Shown here: in pieces, positions 7,740 to 15,320 of the stretch
Layout: every line of letters begins with the position of its first letter
How positions within the stretch are numbered: the first letter of the stretch is position 1
Origin: Schlegelella_A sp038241255
Lineage (GTDB): Bacteria > Pseudomonadota > Gammaproteobacteria > Burkholderiales > Burkholderiaceae_C
Assembly (NCBI GenBank): GCA_038241255.1
Contig: JBBRFW010000042.1
Coordinates: 1 to 31,594 of the forward strand
Length of the DNA: 31,594 nt
Direction: 5' to 3'
The notes under the pieces: model-generated
The model's input: only the letters and a program-made list of their open reading frames with translations
What the model was told of the DNA's origin: nothing
The model's database searches: none
Made by a program: the position numbers and the translations under genes

Positions 7740-8500
7740 CGCGCCGCCAGCGCGAGCGCTGGGCGCCGTGGGCGCTGCTGCTCGCCACGCTGCTCCTCTG
7801 GGAAGTCGTCTGCCGCGCCTTCCAGGTCTCCGACTTCATCTTCCCGAGCCCTTCGCGGATCGCCGCCCAGCTGTGGGAATTCCGCGCCACGATCGCCGGC
7901 CACGCGTGGCGCACGTTCTGGGTGACGATGGTCGGTTTCGCGATCTCGATCGTCGTCGGCACCCTGCTCGGCTTTTTGATCGGCAGCTCGCGCACGGCGT
8001 ACGCCGCCGTCTACTCGCTCATGACCGGCTTCAACGCGCTGCCGAAGGCGGCGTTCGTGCCGATCCTCGTCGTCTGGTTCGGCATCGGCGTCGGCCCCGC
8101 GGTGCTGACCGCGTTCCTGATCTCGTTCTTCCCGATCACGGTCAACATCGCGACCGGCCTGGCGACGCTCGAGCCCGAGCTCGAGGACGTGCTGCGCGTC
8201 CTCGGCGCCAGGCGCTGGAACGTGCTCGTCAAGGTTGGCCTGCCGCCCTCGATGCCCTACCTCTGCGGCTCGCTCAAGATCGCGATCACGCTCGCCTTCG
8301 TCGGCACGACCGTCTCGGAGATGACGGCGTCGAACGAGGGCATCGGCTACCTACTGATGTCGGCCGGCTCGTCGATGCAGATGGGGCTGGCGTTCGCCGG
8401 TCTGGTCGTGGTGAGCGCGATGGCGGTGGCGATGTATGAGCTGTTCGCGGTGATCGAGAAGCGCACCACCGGCTGGGCGCATCGGGGCGCGGCGGCATGA
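7736..8500 (+). CDS. ABC transporter permease (SsuC/TauC family)
   Basis: A 254-residue inner-membrane permease with about six hydrophobic helices and a full EAA-type loop (EDVLRVLGARRWNVLVKVGLPPSMP, around residues 155-180) that docks the ATPase. It resembles the binding-protein-dependent nitrate/sulfonate/taurine/thiamine-precursor importers. The frame is intact, unlike the upstream ATPase with which it overlaps by ATGA, and it overlaps the downstream deaminase start in the same way (8497-8500). No matching periplasmic binding protein is seen; it may have been lost in the deletion that joined the M20 and ATPase genes, or the orphan TctC-type protein may be unrelated. With its ATPase destroyed it can only work with an ATPase from elsewhere. 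Confidence 0.9.
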   Translation: MTRRQRERWAPWALLLATLLLWEVVCRAFQVSDFIFPSPSRIAAQLWEFRATIAGHAWRTFWVTMVGFAISIVVGTLLGFLIGSSRTAYAAVYSLMTGFNALPKAAFVPILVVWFGIGVGPAVLTAFLISFFPITVNIATGLATLEPELEDVLRVLGARRWNVLVKVGLPPSMPYLCGSLKIAITLAFVGTTVSEMTASNEGIGYLLMSAGSSMQMGLAFAGLVVVSAMAVAMYELFAVIEKRTTGWAHRGAAA

Positions 8501-9021
8501 GCGCGACTTACGTCGATCGCTCGGCGATGCCGGCGCGCAGCGCGCCGACGCCGGCGCAGGTGCTGGCCATGCTCGAGAGCGCGCAGGCGCTCGCGCGCCG
8601 CGCCATGGATGCCGGCCACCACCCGTTCGGCGCCCTCCTGGTCGGCGCCGACCACGCGACGGTCCTGATGGAGCAAGGCAACGTCGACAGCGTCAACCAC
8701 GCCGAGGCGGTGCTTGCGCGCGAGGCGGCGCGGCGCTGGTCGCCGACCGAACTCTGGCCGTGCACGCTCGTCACGACAGTCGAGCCGTGCGCGATGTGCG
8801 CCGGCACCCAGTACTGGGCGAACATCGGGCGCACCGTGTTCGGCATCGAGGAGAAGGCGCTCCTCGCGATCACCGGCGACCACGCCGAGAACCCGACCCT
8901 CGACCTGCCGTGCCGCCACGTCTTCGCGCGCGGCCAGAAGGAGATCGAGGTGATCGGCCCGGTGGCGGCGGTCGAGGAACCGATCGCTGCGCTGCATCGG
9001 CGCTACTGGCGCTCGCGCTAA
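8497..9021 (+). CDS. Zinc-dependent nucleoside/guanine deaminase-like protein
   Basis: A 174-residue member of the cytidine/deoxycytidylate deaminase-like superfamily. The zinc site is complete: HAE with His68 and the proton-shuttling Glu70, and PCAMC with Cys98 and Cys101. The segment HPFGALLVG before it is typical of guanine deaminases and related nucleobase deaminases. It closes the ATGA-coupled purine operon, so deamination of guanine to xanthine, or of a related base, is a fair inference; the fold alone does not fix the substrate, and tRNA adenosine deaminases share these motifs but usually show different flanks. The ATG at 8497 overlaps the permease stop. There is no obvious terminator before the threonine aldolase gene 35 bases on. 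Confidence 0.88.
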   Translation: MSATYVDRSAMPARSAPTPAQVLAMLESAQALARRAMDAGHHPFGALLVGADHATVLMEQGNVDSVNHAEAVLAREAARRWSPTELWPCTLVTTVEPCAMCAGTQYWANIGRTVFGIEEKALLAITGDHAENPTLDLPCRHVFARGQKEIEVIGPVAAVEEPIAALHRRYWRSR

Positions 9022-9043
9022 GGACCCCGCGCAGCCCGTGGCC

Positions 9044-9055
9044 GACAATCGGCGC
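9044..9055 (+). promoter_or_regulatory. Candidate -10 element directly before ltaE
   Basis: GACAAT at 9044-9049 is followed by six bases (CGGCGC) and then the ATG at 9056. A -10 hexamer normally places the transcription start six to eight bases downstream, so transcription would begin at or next to the start codon, giving a leaderless mRNA. There is no Shine-Dalgarno sequence in this space. The -35 region (AGGACC, 9021-9026, spacing 17) is a poor match. A similar layout precedes the P450 gene. Confidence 0.4.
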
Positions 9056-10093
9056 ATGACGAACGCGCCCATCGACCTCCGCTCCGACACCGTCACCCGC
9101 CCCACCGCTGCGATGCGCGCCGCCATGGCCGCGGCACCGGTCGGCGACGACCAGTACGGCGAAGACCCGCTCACCAACGAGCTCCAGGCCCGCGTCGCCG
9201 CGCTCCTCGGCAAGGCGCAGGGCCTCTGGCTGCCCTCGGGGACGATGGCCAATCAGGTGGCGCTGCGCACGCTGACGCGGCCCGGCGACGAGGTCATCGT
9301 CAGCCGCGAGTGTCACGCCGGCTGGCACGAGACCGGCGGCTCGGCGGCTAACGCCGGCGTGCAGCTGGTCGAGATTGGCGCGCGCGGCGTCTTCGATTCG
9401 GCGGCGGTCGAGGCTGCGATCAAGCCACGCGGCCTGCCGGTTTATCCACCGACGACGCTGCTCGAAATCGAGAACACGCACAACCGCAGCGGCGGCATCG
9501 TCTTTCCTCAGGACGAGGTCGAGCGCGTCTGCGCGCTTGCGCGCTCGCGCGGGCTCGCGACGTTCCTCGACGGCGCACGCCTGTGGAACGCAAGCGTCGC
9601 GAGCGGTCGCGCCGAGGCCGAGCTGGCGACGCCGTTCGACCTCGTCGCCGTCTCGTTCTCGAAGGGGCTGGGCGCGCCGGGCGGCTCGCTGCTTGCCGGC
9701 ACGCGCGAGCTCATCGCCGCGGCGACGCGGCACCGGCGCATGTTCGGCGGCGCGATGCGCCAGACCGGCTTCTACGCCGCGGCGGCGTTGCACGGCATCG
9801 ACCACCATCGCGCCCGCCTCGTCGACGACCACGCCAACGCGCGCCTGCTCGCGGAAGCGCTCGCCGAGCACGCGCAGGTCGAGCTCGACCTCGCCACCGT
9901 GCAGACCAACATCGTCGTCTTTCGCCTGCGCGAGGGCGCCTGCGACGCGGCGACGCTCGTGGCGCGGGCGCGAGCGCGCGGCGTCCTCGTCAACGCCTTC
10001 GATGCGCGCACGGTGCGCGCCGTGACCCATCTCGACGTCTCGCGCGACCAGGCCGAACTTGCCGGCGCCGCGCTGCTGGCGCTTCTCGACTGA
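9056..10093 (+). CDS. ltaE: Low-specificity L-threonine aldolase
   Basis: A 345-residue PLP enzyme of the beta-eliminating lyase/threonine aldolase family that splits L-threonine or L-allo-threonine to glycine and acetaldehyde in the cytoplasm. It opens with the diagnostic IDLRSDTVTRPT, followed by GDDQYGEDP, LPSGTMANQ, the ENTHN block, the cofactor aspartate in FLDGARL (Asp172) and the PLP lysine in SFSKGLGAPGGS (Lys203). The ATG at 9056 puts the conserved IDLRSDTV at residue 6; an in-frame GTG at 9038 would add six residues and is less likely given the -10-like hexamer between them. Its stop codon abuts the stop codon of the convergent transglutaminase gene with no space at all. Confidence 0.94.
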   Translation: MTNAPIDLRSDTVTRPTAAMRAAMAAAPVGDDQYGEDPLTNELQARVAALLGKAQGLWLPSGTMANQVALRTLTRPGDEVIVSRECHAGWHETGGSAANAGVQLVEIGARGVFDSAAVEAAIKPRGLPVYPPTTLLEIENTHNRSGGIVFPQDEVERVCALARSRGLATFLDGARLWNASVASGRAEAELATPFDLVAVSFSKGLGAPGGSLLAGTRELIAAATRHRRMFGGAMRQTGFYAAAALHGIDHHRARLVDDHANARLLAEALAEHAQVELDLATVQTNIVVFRLREGACDAATLVARARARGVLVNAFDARTVRAVTHLDVSRDQAELAGAALLALLD

Positions 10094-10939
10094 CTAGGGC
10101 GGTGGCGCGAACGGCGGCGGTGCCGGCGGCAGGGGGCGCGGCGGCGGCGCCACCTCGGCCCAGACCTTCATCGCCACGGTCTCGAGCCGGGAGTAGTTCG
10201 AGATGAAGGCGACGTCGGCAGCGTCGCGACCGTAGCCGACGACGACGCGCGCACCGCGCGGCAGGCCCTGCGTGGCATCGAACGTGTACCAGCGGTCGCC
10301 CACGTACGCCTCGAACCAGGCGTGCAGGTCCATCGGGTCGAGGCCGAACAGGTAGCCGACGACCATCCGCGCCGGGATCCGCATCGCTCGCGTCAGCGCC
10401 ATGCCGACGTGGGCGAAGTCGCGGCACACGCCGGCGCCGCGCTGGAGCGTCGCGGCCGCGTCGGTCGAGGCGTCGCTGGCGCCGTAGCGGTACTCGATGC
10501 GCTCGTGGATCCAGGCGCGGATCGCGTCGACCTGGCGGTAGCCGGGCGAGGCGTCGCCGACGATCTGGCGGGCTCGCGTCTCGAGCGTGTCGGAAGGGCA
10601 ATAGCGGCTCGGCAGCAGGTACTGCAGCGCGTTGTCGGGCAGGTTCTGGACGAGCGTGAATGGCGCCCAGGGCGCCACCGCCAGCAAGGCCTCGGTCTCG
10701 ACCGTCGCCTCGACGCGCAGGCGCATCAGGCCTCGCGGAACGACCATGCGCTGGCAATGGTTGCCGTACACATCGACGAATTCGGCCGTCGGCACCCAGG
10801 GATCGAAGACGTAGGTCTCGCTCGACAGCCACTGCGCCAAGCCGCTCGCCGGGCGCAGCATGGCGACGATCGGGCAGTCGTGCGCGGCGCGGACGGTGAT
10901 GTCGCTGCCGACGTGAAGCTTGATGAAGGGGCTCGCCAT
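10094..10939 (-). CDS. Transglutaminase-fold cysteine protein
   Basis: A 281-residue protein with an N-terminal beta-rich domain (about 1-110) and a transglutaminase-like core. The catalytic triad is visible: Cys172 in GAGVCRDFAHVGMALTR, His206 in DLHAWFEAY and Asp221 in WYTFDAT. This is the arrangement of bacterial transglutaminase-like peptidases, for which proteolytic or amidase activity is more usual than protein cross-linking. No signal peptide is seen. The C-terminal 20 residues are almost pure Pro/Ala with some Arg/Leu/Phe and look disordered. It is divergent from the AraC-type regulator gene (70 bases) and convergent with ltaE. Its substrate is not evident. Confidence 0.88.
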   Translation of the reverse strand: MASPFIKLHVGSDITVRAAHDCPIVAMLRPASGLAQWLSSETYVFDPWVPTAEFVDVYGNHCQRMVVPRGLMRLRVEATVETEALLAVAPWAPFTLVQNLPDNALQYLLPSRYCPSDTLETRARQIVGDASPGYRQVDAIRAWIHERIEYRYGASDASTDAAATLQRGAGVCRDFAHVGMALTRAMRIPARMVVGYLFGLDPMDLHAWFEAYVGDRWYTFDATQGLPRGARVVVGYGRDAADVAFISNYSRLETVAMKVWAEVAPPPRPLPPAPPPFAPPP

Positions 10940-11009
10940 CGATGCAGATCAGCAAGGCGCGCGCCAGGGCCGTGGCGCGCGCGCCGCGATTGAGGAGAAT
11001 CGCTCCGTC

Positions 11010-12140
11010 ATGACCGATGCCGCGACGCCCCTCCTCGATGCCGGCCTGCGCGGCGTCGTCGTCGCGCTGCTCCTCCTGCTCGCGGCGGCGATGTCGCGCG
11101 AGCGGCCGCGGCCACCTTTCTCGCGCCTCGGCACCCTGTTCGCGCTCGGCCTGGTCGTCCAGGTGATCGCCGCCGCGCCGGCCTTCGAGGCGGCGGTGCC
11201 GAGGCATTGGCAGGCGCCCGCGGTGGGCGTCTCCGTCGGCAACGGCGTCCTGTTCTGGCTTTTCGTGCTGGCGCTCCTCGACGACGATTTCGTGCTGCGC
11301 CGCTGGCACGTCGCGGCCTGGCTGGCGGTGTTCGCGGTAAGCACGTTCAACTGCGCCACGGGTTGGCGCGACCCGTCGGCGCTCGGCCTCATTGCCGTCG
11401 GGCTGCAGCGCAGCGTGCCGCTCGTCACCGCGCTGCTCGCCGCAACCGCGGCGGCATCGACCTGGCGCGCGGACCTGGTCGAGAAGCGGCGCCGTCTGCG
11501 CATGTTCATCGTTGTCGCCGGCAGCCTCTACACCGTCGCCATTTTCGCCCTGCGCACCGCCGCGCCGCTGGGCCGGCTCTCGCCGAGCTCGGCGACGCTC
11601 GATGTCGCCGCCTTGCTGGCGATCGTGGCGGTGGTCGCCTACGGCATGCTGCGCCTGGCCCCGTCCGAGCTGTTCCCGCGCAGCGTCGTCGACGACGCGA
11701 TCGCAGAGCCTCTTGGCGACGCGACGGCGTCGAGGGCCGAGCCCGCCCCGGCCGACACCGCCCCGCCGCTCGCACCCGCCGACGCAGACGAAGGCCGCCT
11801 CGCCGCCACCCTCCAGCGGCTGATGCGCGACGACCGCGCCTATCGCCTGGAAGGCCTCACCGTCGCCGGCCTCGCCGCGCGCCTCGGCGTGCCCGAATAC
11901 CGCCTGCGCCGCCACGTCAACCGGCGCCTCGGCTTTCGCAACTTCAACGCCTACGTCAATTCGTTCCGGCTCGAGGAAGCGCGCGCCGGGCTGGCGGATC
12001 CGGCCCGACGTGCGCTGCCGGTGCTGACGATCGCCCTCGAGGCGGGGTTCCAGTCGATCGGCCCGTTTAACCGCGCCTTTAAGGCGGCGACGGGCCTCAC
12101 GCCGACCGAGTTCCGGCGCGAAAACAGCGCCGATTCCTGA
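11010..12140 (+). CDS. Membrane-anchored AraC-family regulator
   Basis: A 376-residue protein. Residues 1 to about 220 contain roughly seven hydrophobic segments (for example VVVALLLLLAAAM and LALLAIVAVVAYGML-like stretches) with little else conserved. A charged and Pro/Ala-rich linker follows, then a C-terminal AraC-type double helix-turn-helix from about 275, including LTVAGLAARLGVPEYRLRRH, NFNAYVNSFRLEEAR, LTIALEAGFQSIGPFNRAFK and the closing TGLTPTEFRR. Such proteins sense something in or across the membrane and bind DNA directly. The ATG at 11010 has a GAGGAG site 12 bases upstream, which decides against the earlier ATGs. It faces away from the transglutaminase gene and precedes a secreted hydrolase, its most obvious candidate target. 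Confidence 0.9.
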   Translation: MTDAATPLLDAGLRGVVVALLLLLAAAMSRERPRPPFSRLGTLFALGLVVQVIAAAPAFEAAVPRHWQAPAVGVSVGNGVLFWLFVLALLDDDFVLRRWHVAAWLAVFAVSTFNCATGWRDPSALGLIAVGLQRSVPLVTALLAATAAASTWRADLVEKRRRLRMFIVVAGSLYTVAIFALRTAAPLGRLSPSSATLDVAALLAIVAVVAYGMLRLAPSELFPRSVVDDAIAEPLGDATASRAEPAPADTAPPLAPADADEGRLAATLQRLMRDDRAYRLEGLTVAGLAARLGVPEYRLRRHVNRRLGFRNFNAYVNSFRLEEARAGLADPARRALPVLTIALEAGFQSIGPFNRAFKAATGLTPTEFRRENSADS

Positions 12141-12177
12141 AATCGGCGAGCCGAATCACGCTTCGACGCGATTCGGC
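12128..12177 (+). terminator. Two consecutive hairpins after the AraC gene
   Basis: Bases 12128-12135 (CGCCGATT) and 12141-12148 (AATCGGCG) form a perfect 8-bp stem whose 5-base loop contains part of the stop codon of the regulator. Directly behind it, 12150-12177 forms a second hairpin with an 8-bp GCCGAATC/GATTCGGC stem, a mismatch and two further pairs around a CTTCGA loop. No run of T follows, so intrinsic termination is uncertain. The two share the GATTCGGCGAG/AATCGGCGAG sequence, so they could also be a regulator-binding repeat. Confidence 0.4.
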
Positions 12178-12247
12178 GAGACGGCGCCTCGCAGCGCCGG
12201 CATCGTTGCGACGGCGAAGGCGCTGGTGCCTTCGAACCGGAGCCCCG

Positions 12248-13354
12248 ATGACATCCTTCACCCTTCTTCGAACGCGAGTCGGCGCTTGGCGCCCGGCCCT
12301 CGCCGGCGCGGCGCTCGCTCTTGCTACTTCCGGCGCCCACGCGGCGCTCGGTTTGGCCGCGATCGCGGCGACCGCCCGCGACGGTCCGATCACCGTCTTC
12401 TACCCGACCGACGCCGCGGCGCGGGCGCTGGTTCGCGGCCCGTTCACCTTCGACCTCGCGCTCGACGCGGCCCCGAAGGCGGGCAACGGCCGGCTCGTCG
12501 TCTTCTCGCACGGCTCGGGCGGCGGTCCCTGGGTGAACGCGGATGTCGCACGGGCGCTCGTCGACGAGGGCTTCGTCGTCGCCGTGCCCGAGCACCGCGG
12601 CGATCGCCATGGCGACGACGGCCATCCCGGACCCGAAAGCTGGAACATCCGGCCCGGCGAGGTCGTCCGCGCGATCGACGCGGTCGGTGGCGACCCCCGG
12701 TTCGCGCCGCTGCTCCGGCTCGACAAGGTCGGCCTGTACGGCATGTCGGCCGGCGGCCACACGGCCCTCAGCCTGGCCGGCGGGCGCTGGTCGCCGGCTG
12801 CCTTCACGCGCCACTGCGAGGCGCACATCGCAGAGGATTTCCATTCGTGCGTGGGCTTGCTGACGCAGCTGACCGGAAGCCCGCTCGACGAAGTGCGCAA
12901 GGCGCTCGCGCTGGCCGTCATCCGCCATCGCTTCGGCGCCGACGACCGCCCGCGCAGCGACGGCGACACGCGCATCGCGGCGATCGTCGCGAGCGTGCCG
13001 TATGCCGCCGACTTCGATCCGGCCTCCCTCGCGCAACCGCGCGTGCCGCTCGGCCTCGTCACCGCGCGGCACGACCGCTGGCTCACGCCGCGCTTTCACG
13101 GCGACCGGGTGCTGGCGGCGTGCCGCCCGTGCGAACGCATCGCCGATGTCGCCGACGGCGGGCACGGCGCCCTGCTGTCGCCGCTGCCGCCGGGAATGAC
13201 CGGGCTGGCGGGCGACCTGCTCAACGACCCGCCGGGCTTCGATCGCGCAGCGACGATGCCGGCGGTCTTTCGCGCGATCGCGCGGTTTTTCGACGCCCAC
13301 CTCGCGCCGCTCGGCGCGCCGGCGGCAGCGTCGATGGCGTCGATGCGACCGTAG
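12248..13354 (+). CDS. Secreted alpha/beta hydrolase
   Basis: A 368-residue hydrolase with an N-terminal signal peptide: a basic start with three Arg, a hydrophobic stretch from about 18 to 30 and a likely cleavage near AHAALG. The alpha/beta hydrolase core shows the oxyanion block FSHGSGGGP, the nucleophile elbow GMSAGG with Ser167, Asp276 in TARHDRWL and His306 in DGGHGALL, so the triad is complete. The pattern resembles the dienelactone hydrolase / platelet-activating-factor acetylhydrolase-like group. Substrate unknown; an ester is expected. The ATG at 12248 was preferred to the upstream one at 12206 because it starts directly at the signal peptide. It follows the membrane AraC regulator on the same strand after 107 bases containing two hairpins. 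Confidence 0.87.
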   Translation: MTSFTLLRTRVGAWRPALAGAALALATSGAHAALGLAAIAATARDGPITVFYPTDAAARALVRGPFTFDLALDAAPKAGNGRLVVFSHGSGGGPWVNADVARALVDEGFVVAVPEHRGDRHGDDGHPGPESWNIRPGEVVRAIDAVGGDPRFAPLLRLDKVGLYGMSAGGHTALSLAGGRWSPAAFTRHCEAHIAEDFHSCVGLLTQLTGSPLDEVRKALALAVIRHRFGADDRPRSDGDTRIAAIVASVPYAADFDPASLAQPRVPLGLVTARHDRWLTPRFHGDRVLAACRPCERIADVADGGHGALLSPLPPGMTGLAGDLLNDPPGFDRAATMPAVFRAIARFFDAHLAPLGAPAAASMASMRP

Positions 13355-13421
13355 CGTTCGACGCGCGCGCCGCCCGAACCGGCCGTCCCTCGCGTCAGAC
13401 GGTGCGCGCCTTCCGATTCGC

Positions 13422-14693
13422 TCACGCCGACGGCGAGCGGACGTGCTCGGGACGAACGCCCATGCCAAGCAGCCGCGCGAACAGCCGCTGCAGCATCGGC
13501 ACGGCGGTGAGGACGCGCATCGGCAGCGGCACCTCGAGCCCGGCATCGGTGCCCCGCATCACCGGCACGAGCACGTTGTTCTGGATCGCGACCTGCATCG
13601 CCTGCGTCGCCTTGGTCGGCCAGAGGCGGCGCCGCCGCACGGCGTCGAGGTCGTCGTCGCCGAAGGTGCCAGCGCGCAGCTTGACGGCGAGCAGGTTGGC
13701 GGCGGCGACGGCGTCCTGGATCGCCAGGTTGATGCCGACGCCGCCGATCGGCGACATCGCGTGAGCCGCGTCGCCGATGCAGAGCAGCCCCGGCTTCGAC
13801 CATTGCGTCAGGCGATCGACCGCAACCGTGAGCAGCTTGACCTCGTCCCACGAGCGCACGTCGGCGGCGATGTGCGCCGCGAGCACCGGTGCGGCATGGA
13901 CGACCTGCGCGTGGAACTCGGTGATCGGCCGTTGCCGCAGCGCGTCAGCGCCGCCCTTGTCGATGACGAAGGCGCATTGCCAGTAGTCGCCTCGGTCGAT
14001 GGTGACGACGAAGTGGCCCGGCGCGATGCGCGCCAGGCTGTCGTCGATCCCGGCTGGATCGCGCGTGACGCGAAACCAGAGCACGTCAATGGGCGCGCCG
14101 AGGTCCTCGACCGCGAGCCGCGCGGCGGCGCGCACGGTCGAATGGCGGCCGTCGCAGCCAACCGTGCAGTCGGCGCGGATCTCGAAATCGCCGTCGTCGG
14201 AGCGGCCACGCACGCCGGCGACGCGTCCTTCGGCTTCGATCAGGCCGGTGACATCGGCGCGCATGCGCAGCTTGAAAGCGGGCAGCTTCTTCGCCTCGCC
14301 GGCAAGGAAATCGAGGAACTCCCACTGGGGCATCAGGGCGATGAACGCATACCGCGCCGGCAGACCGCGGAAGTCGCCGAGCTGAACGTGCCTGTCGCCG
14401 AACCAGCCGCCGATTACTTCGAGGCGCTGGTGCGGCCGCCGCAGGAAGGTGTCGAGCAGGCCGAGCTCGTCCATGATGCGCAGGGTCGACGGATGGACCG
14501 TGTCGCCGCGGAAATCGCGCAGGAAGTCGCCATGCTTCTCGAGCACGACCGTGCGAACGCCGGCACGCGCAAGCAGGTAGCCGAGCATCATCCCGGCCGG
14601 CCCGCCGCCGACGATGCAAGAGGTCGTCGAGTCGCGATCGGCAGCGTCGCTCACGGGCGTGTCGGCAGCGGAGCGGGCGCCGGCGGTGGCCAT
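13422..14693 (-). CDS. FAD-dependent class A monooxygenase
   Basis: A 423-residue flavoprotein of the UbiH/PHBH (class A hydroxylase) group. It has the N-terminal dinucleotide motif GGGPAGMMLGYLLARAG (from residue 29), the DG-type motif VGCDGRHSTVR in the middle and the second FAD motif GDAAHAMSPIGGVGINLAIQDA. Such enzymes hydroxylate aromatic or polyketide-like substrates using NAD(P)H and oxygen. The sequence FRGDTVHPSTLRIMDELGL is shared with many uncharacterised monooxygenases of soil bacteria. Substrate not assignable. It is the last gene of a minus-strand run VIT transporter - DNA glycosylase - monooxygenase with gaps of 16 and 47 bases, so co-transcription is likely, though the functions do not obviously match. 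Confidence 0.92.
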   Translation of the reverse strand: MATAGARSAADTPVSDAADRDSTTSCIVGGGPAGMMLGYLLARAGVRTVVLEKHGDFLRDFRGDTVHPSTLRIMDELGLLDTFLRRPHQRLEVIGGWFGDRHVQLGDFRGLPARYAFIALMPQWEFLDFLAGEAKKLPAFKLRMRADVTGLIEAEGRVAGVRGRSDDGDFEIRADCTVGCDGRHSTVRAAARLAVEDLGAPIDVLWFRVTRDPAGIDDSLARIAPGHFVVTIDRGDYWQCAFVIDKGGADALRQRPITEFHAQVVHAAPVLAAHIAADVRSWDEVKLLTVAVDRLTQWSKPGLLCIGDAAHAMSPIGGVGINLAIQDAVAAANLLAVKLRAGTFGDDDLDAVRRRRLWPTKATQAMQVAIQNNVLVPVMRGTDAGLEVPLPMRVLTAVPMLQRLFARLLGMGVRPEHVRSPSA

Positions 14694-14740
14694 GCGCCAT
14701 TAAGCCAGATCGCGGCAGCGCGCGGCCGCGGCAACGCGCG

Positions 14741-15304
14741 TCATGCCTCGCGCAGAGGCTTGCTCAGGAACGGCGACCCCGCCAGGACGAAGCGCCAGGG
14801 CCGCTCGACCGACTTGCTGATGCCGATGCGAACGCCGGCCTGAACCACTGGCCTCGGCTCGTCGCCGCGCGCGACGACGCGAAACGGCTTGTGGTCGAGG
14901 CGCAGGCCGTTGTGCGCGTGGCTGACCGCGAGCGCCTGGCACAGCCGTCCCGGCCCCGAGCAGAGCAGACGCAGCGCGTCGACGCCGCGGCGCTCGCGCA
15001 TGAGGTCGACTCCCGCCGTCGGCGCGAGGGCGCGGACGAGCACCCCGGCGCCGTGGCCGGCCGGCGCGCACACGAAGTTGAGGCACCAGTGGATGCCGTA
15101 CGAGCGATACACGTAGGCGCGTCCGGGCGGCCCGAACATCGCCGCGTTGCGCGCCGTGTGGCCGGCGAAGCTGTGCGACGCCGGGTCGTTTTCGTCGTAC
15201 GCCTCGGTCTCGACGATCGTGCCGCCGACGCCATCGACGAACACGCTCGCGCCGACGAGCTCGCGAGCGACCTCGAGCGAAGACCCGCTGAAGTCGATCC
15301 TCAC
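14741..15304 (-). CDS. 3-methyladenine DNA glycosylase (AAG/MPG family)
   Basis: A 187-residue base-excision repair enzyme that removes alkylated purines from DNA. The conserved block TIVETEAYDENDPASHS contains the catalytic Glu34, followed by the intercalating-loop region GRAYVYRSYGIHWCLNFVC and the substrate-pocket segment RALAPTAGVDLMRERRG; the GPGRLCQAL block is also typical. The length fits bacterial members. The ATG at 15304 gives the standard N-terminus. It lies 16 bases downstream of the VIT-family gene and is probably translated from the same mRNA. Confidence 0.94.
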   Translation of the reverse strand: MRIDFSGSSLEVARELVGASVFVDGVGGTIVETEAYDENDPASHSFAGHTARNAAMFGPPGRAYVYRSYGIHWCLNFVCAPAGHGAGVLVRALAPTAGVDLMRERRGVDALRLLCSGPGRLCQALAVSHAHNGLRLDHKPFRVVARGDEPRPVVQAGVRIGISKSVERPWRFVLAGSPFLSKPLREA

Positions 15305-15320
15305 GGCGCGGAGCGCGCGC

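Noticed and set aside
9990..11915. A 641-codon minus-strand open frame spanning the transglutaminase and regulator genes
   Set aside because: It runs antisense to the AraC gene and out of frame through the transglutaminase gene; the composition is typical of shadow frames.
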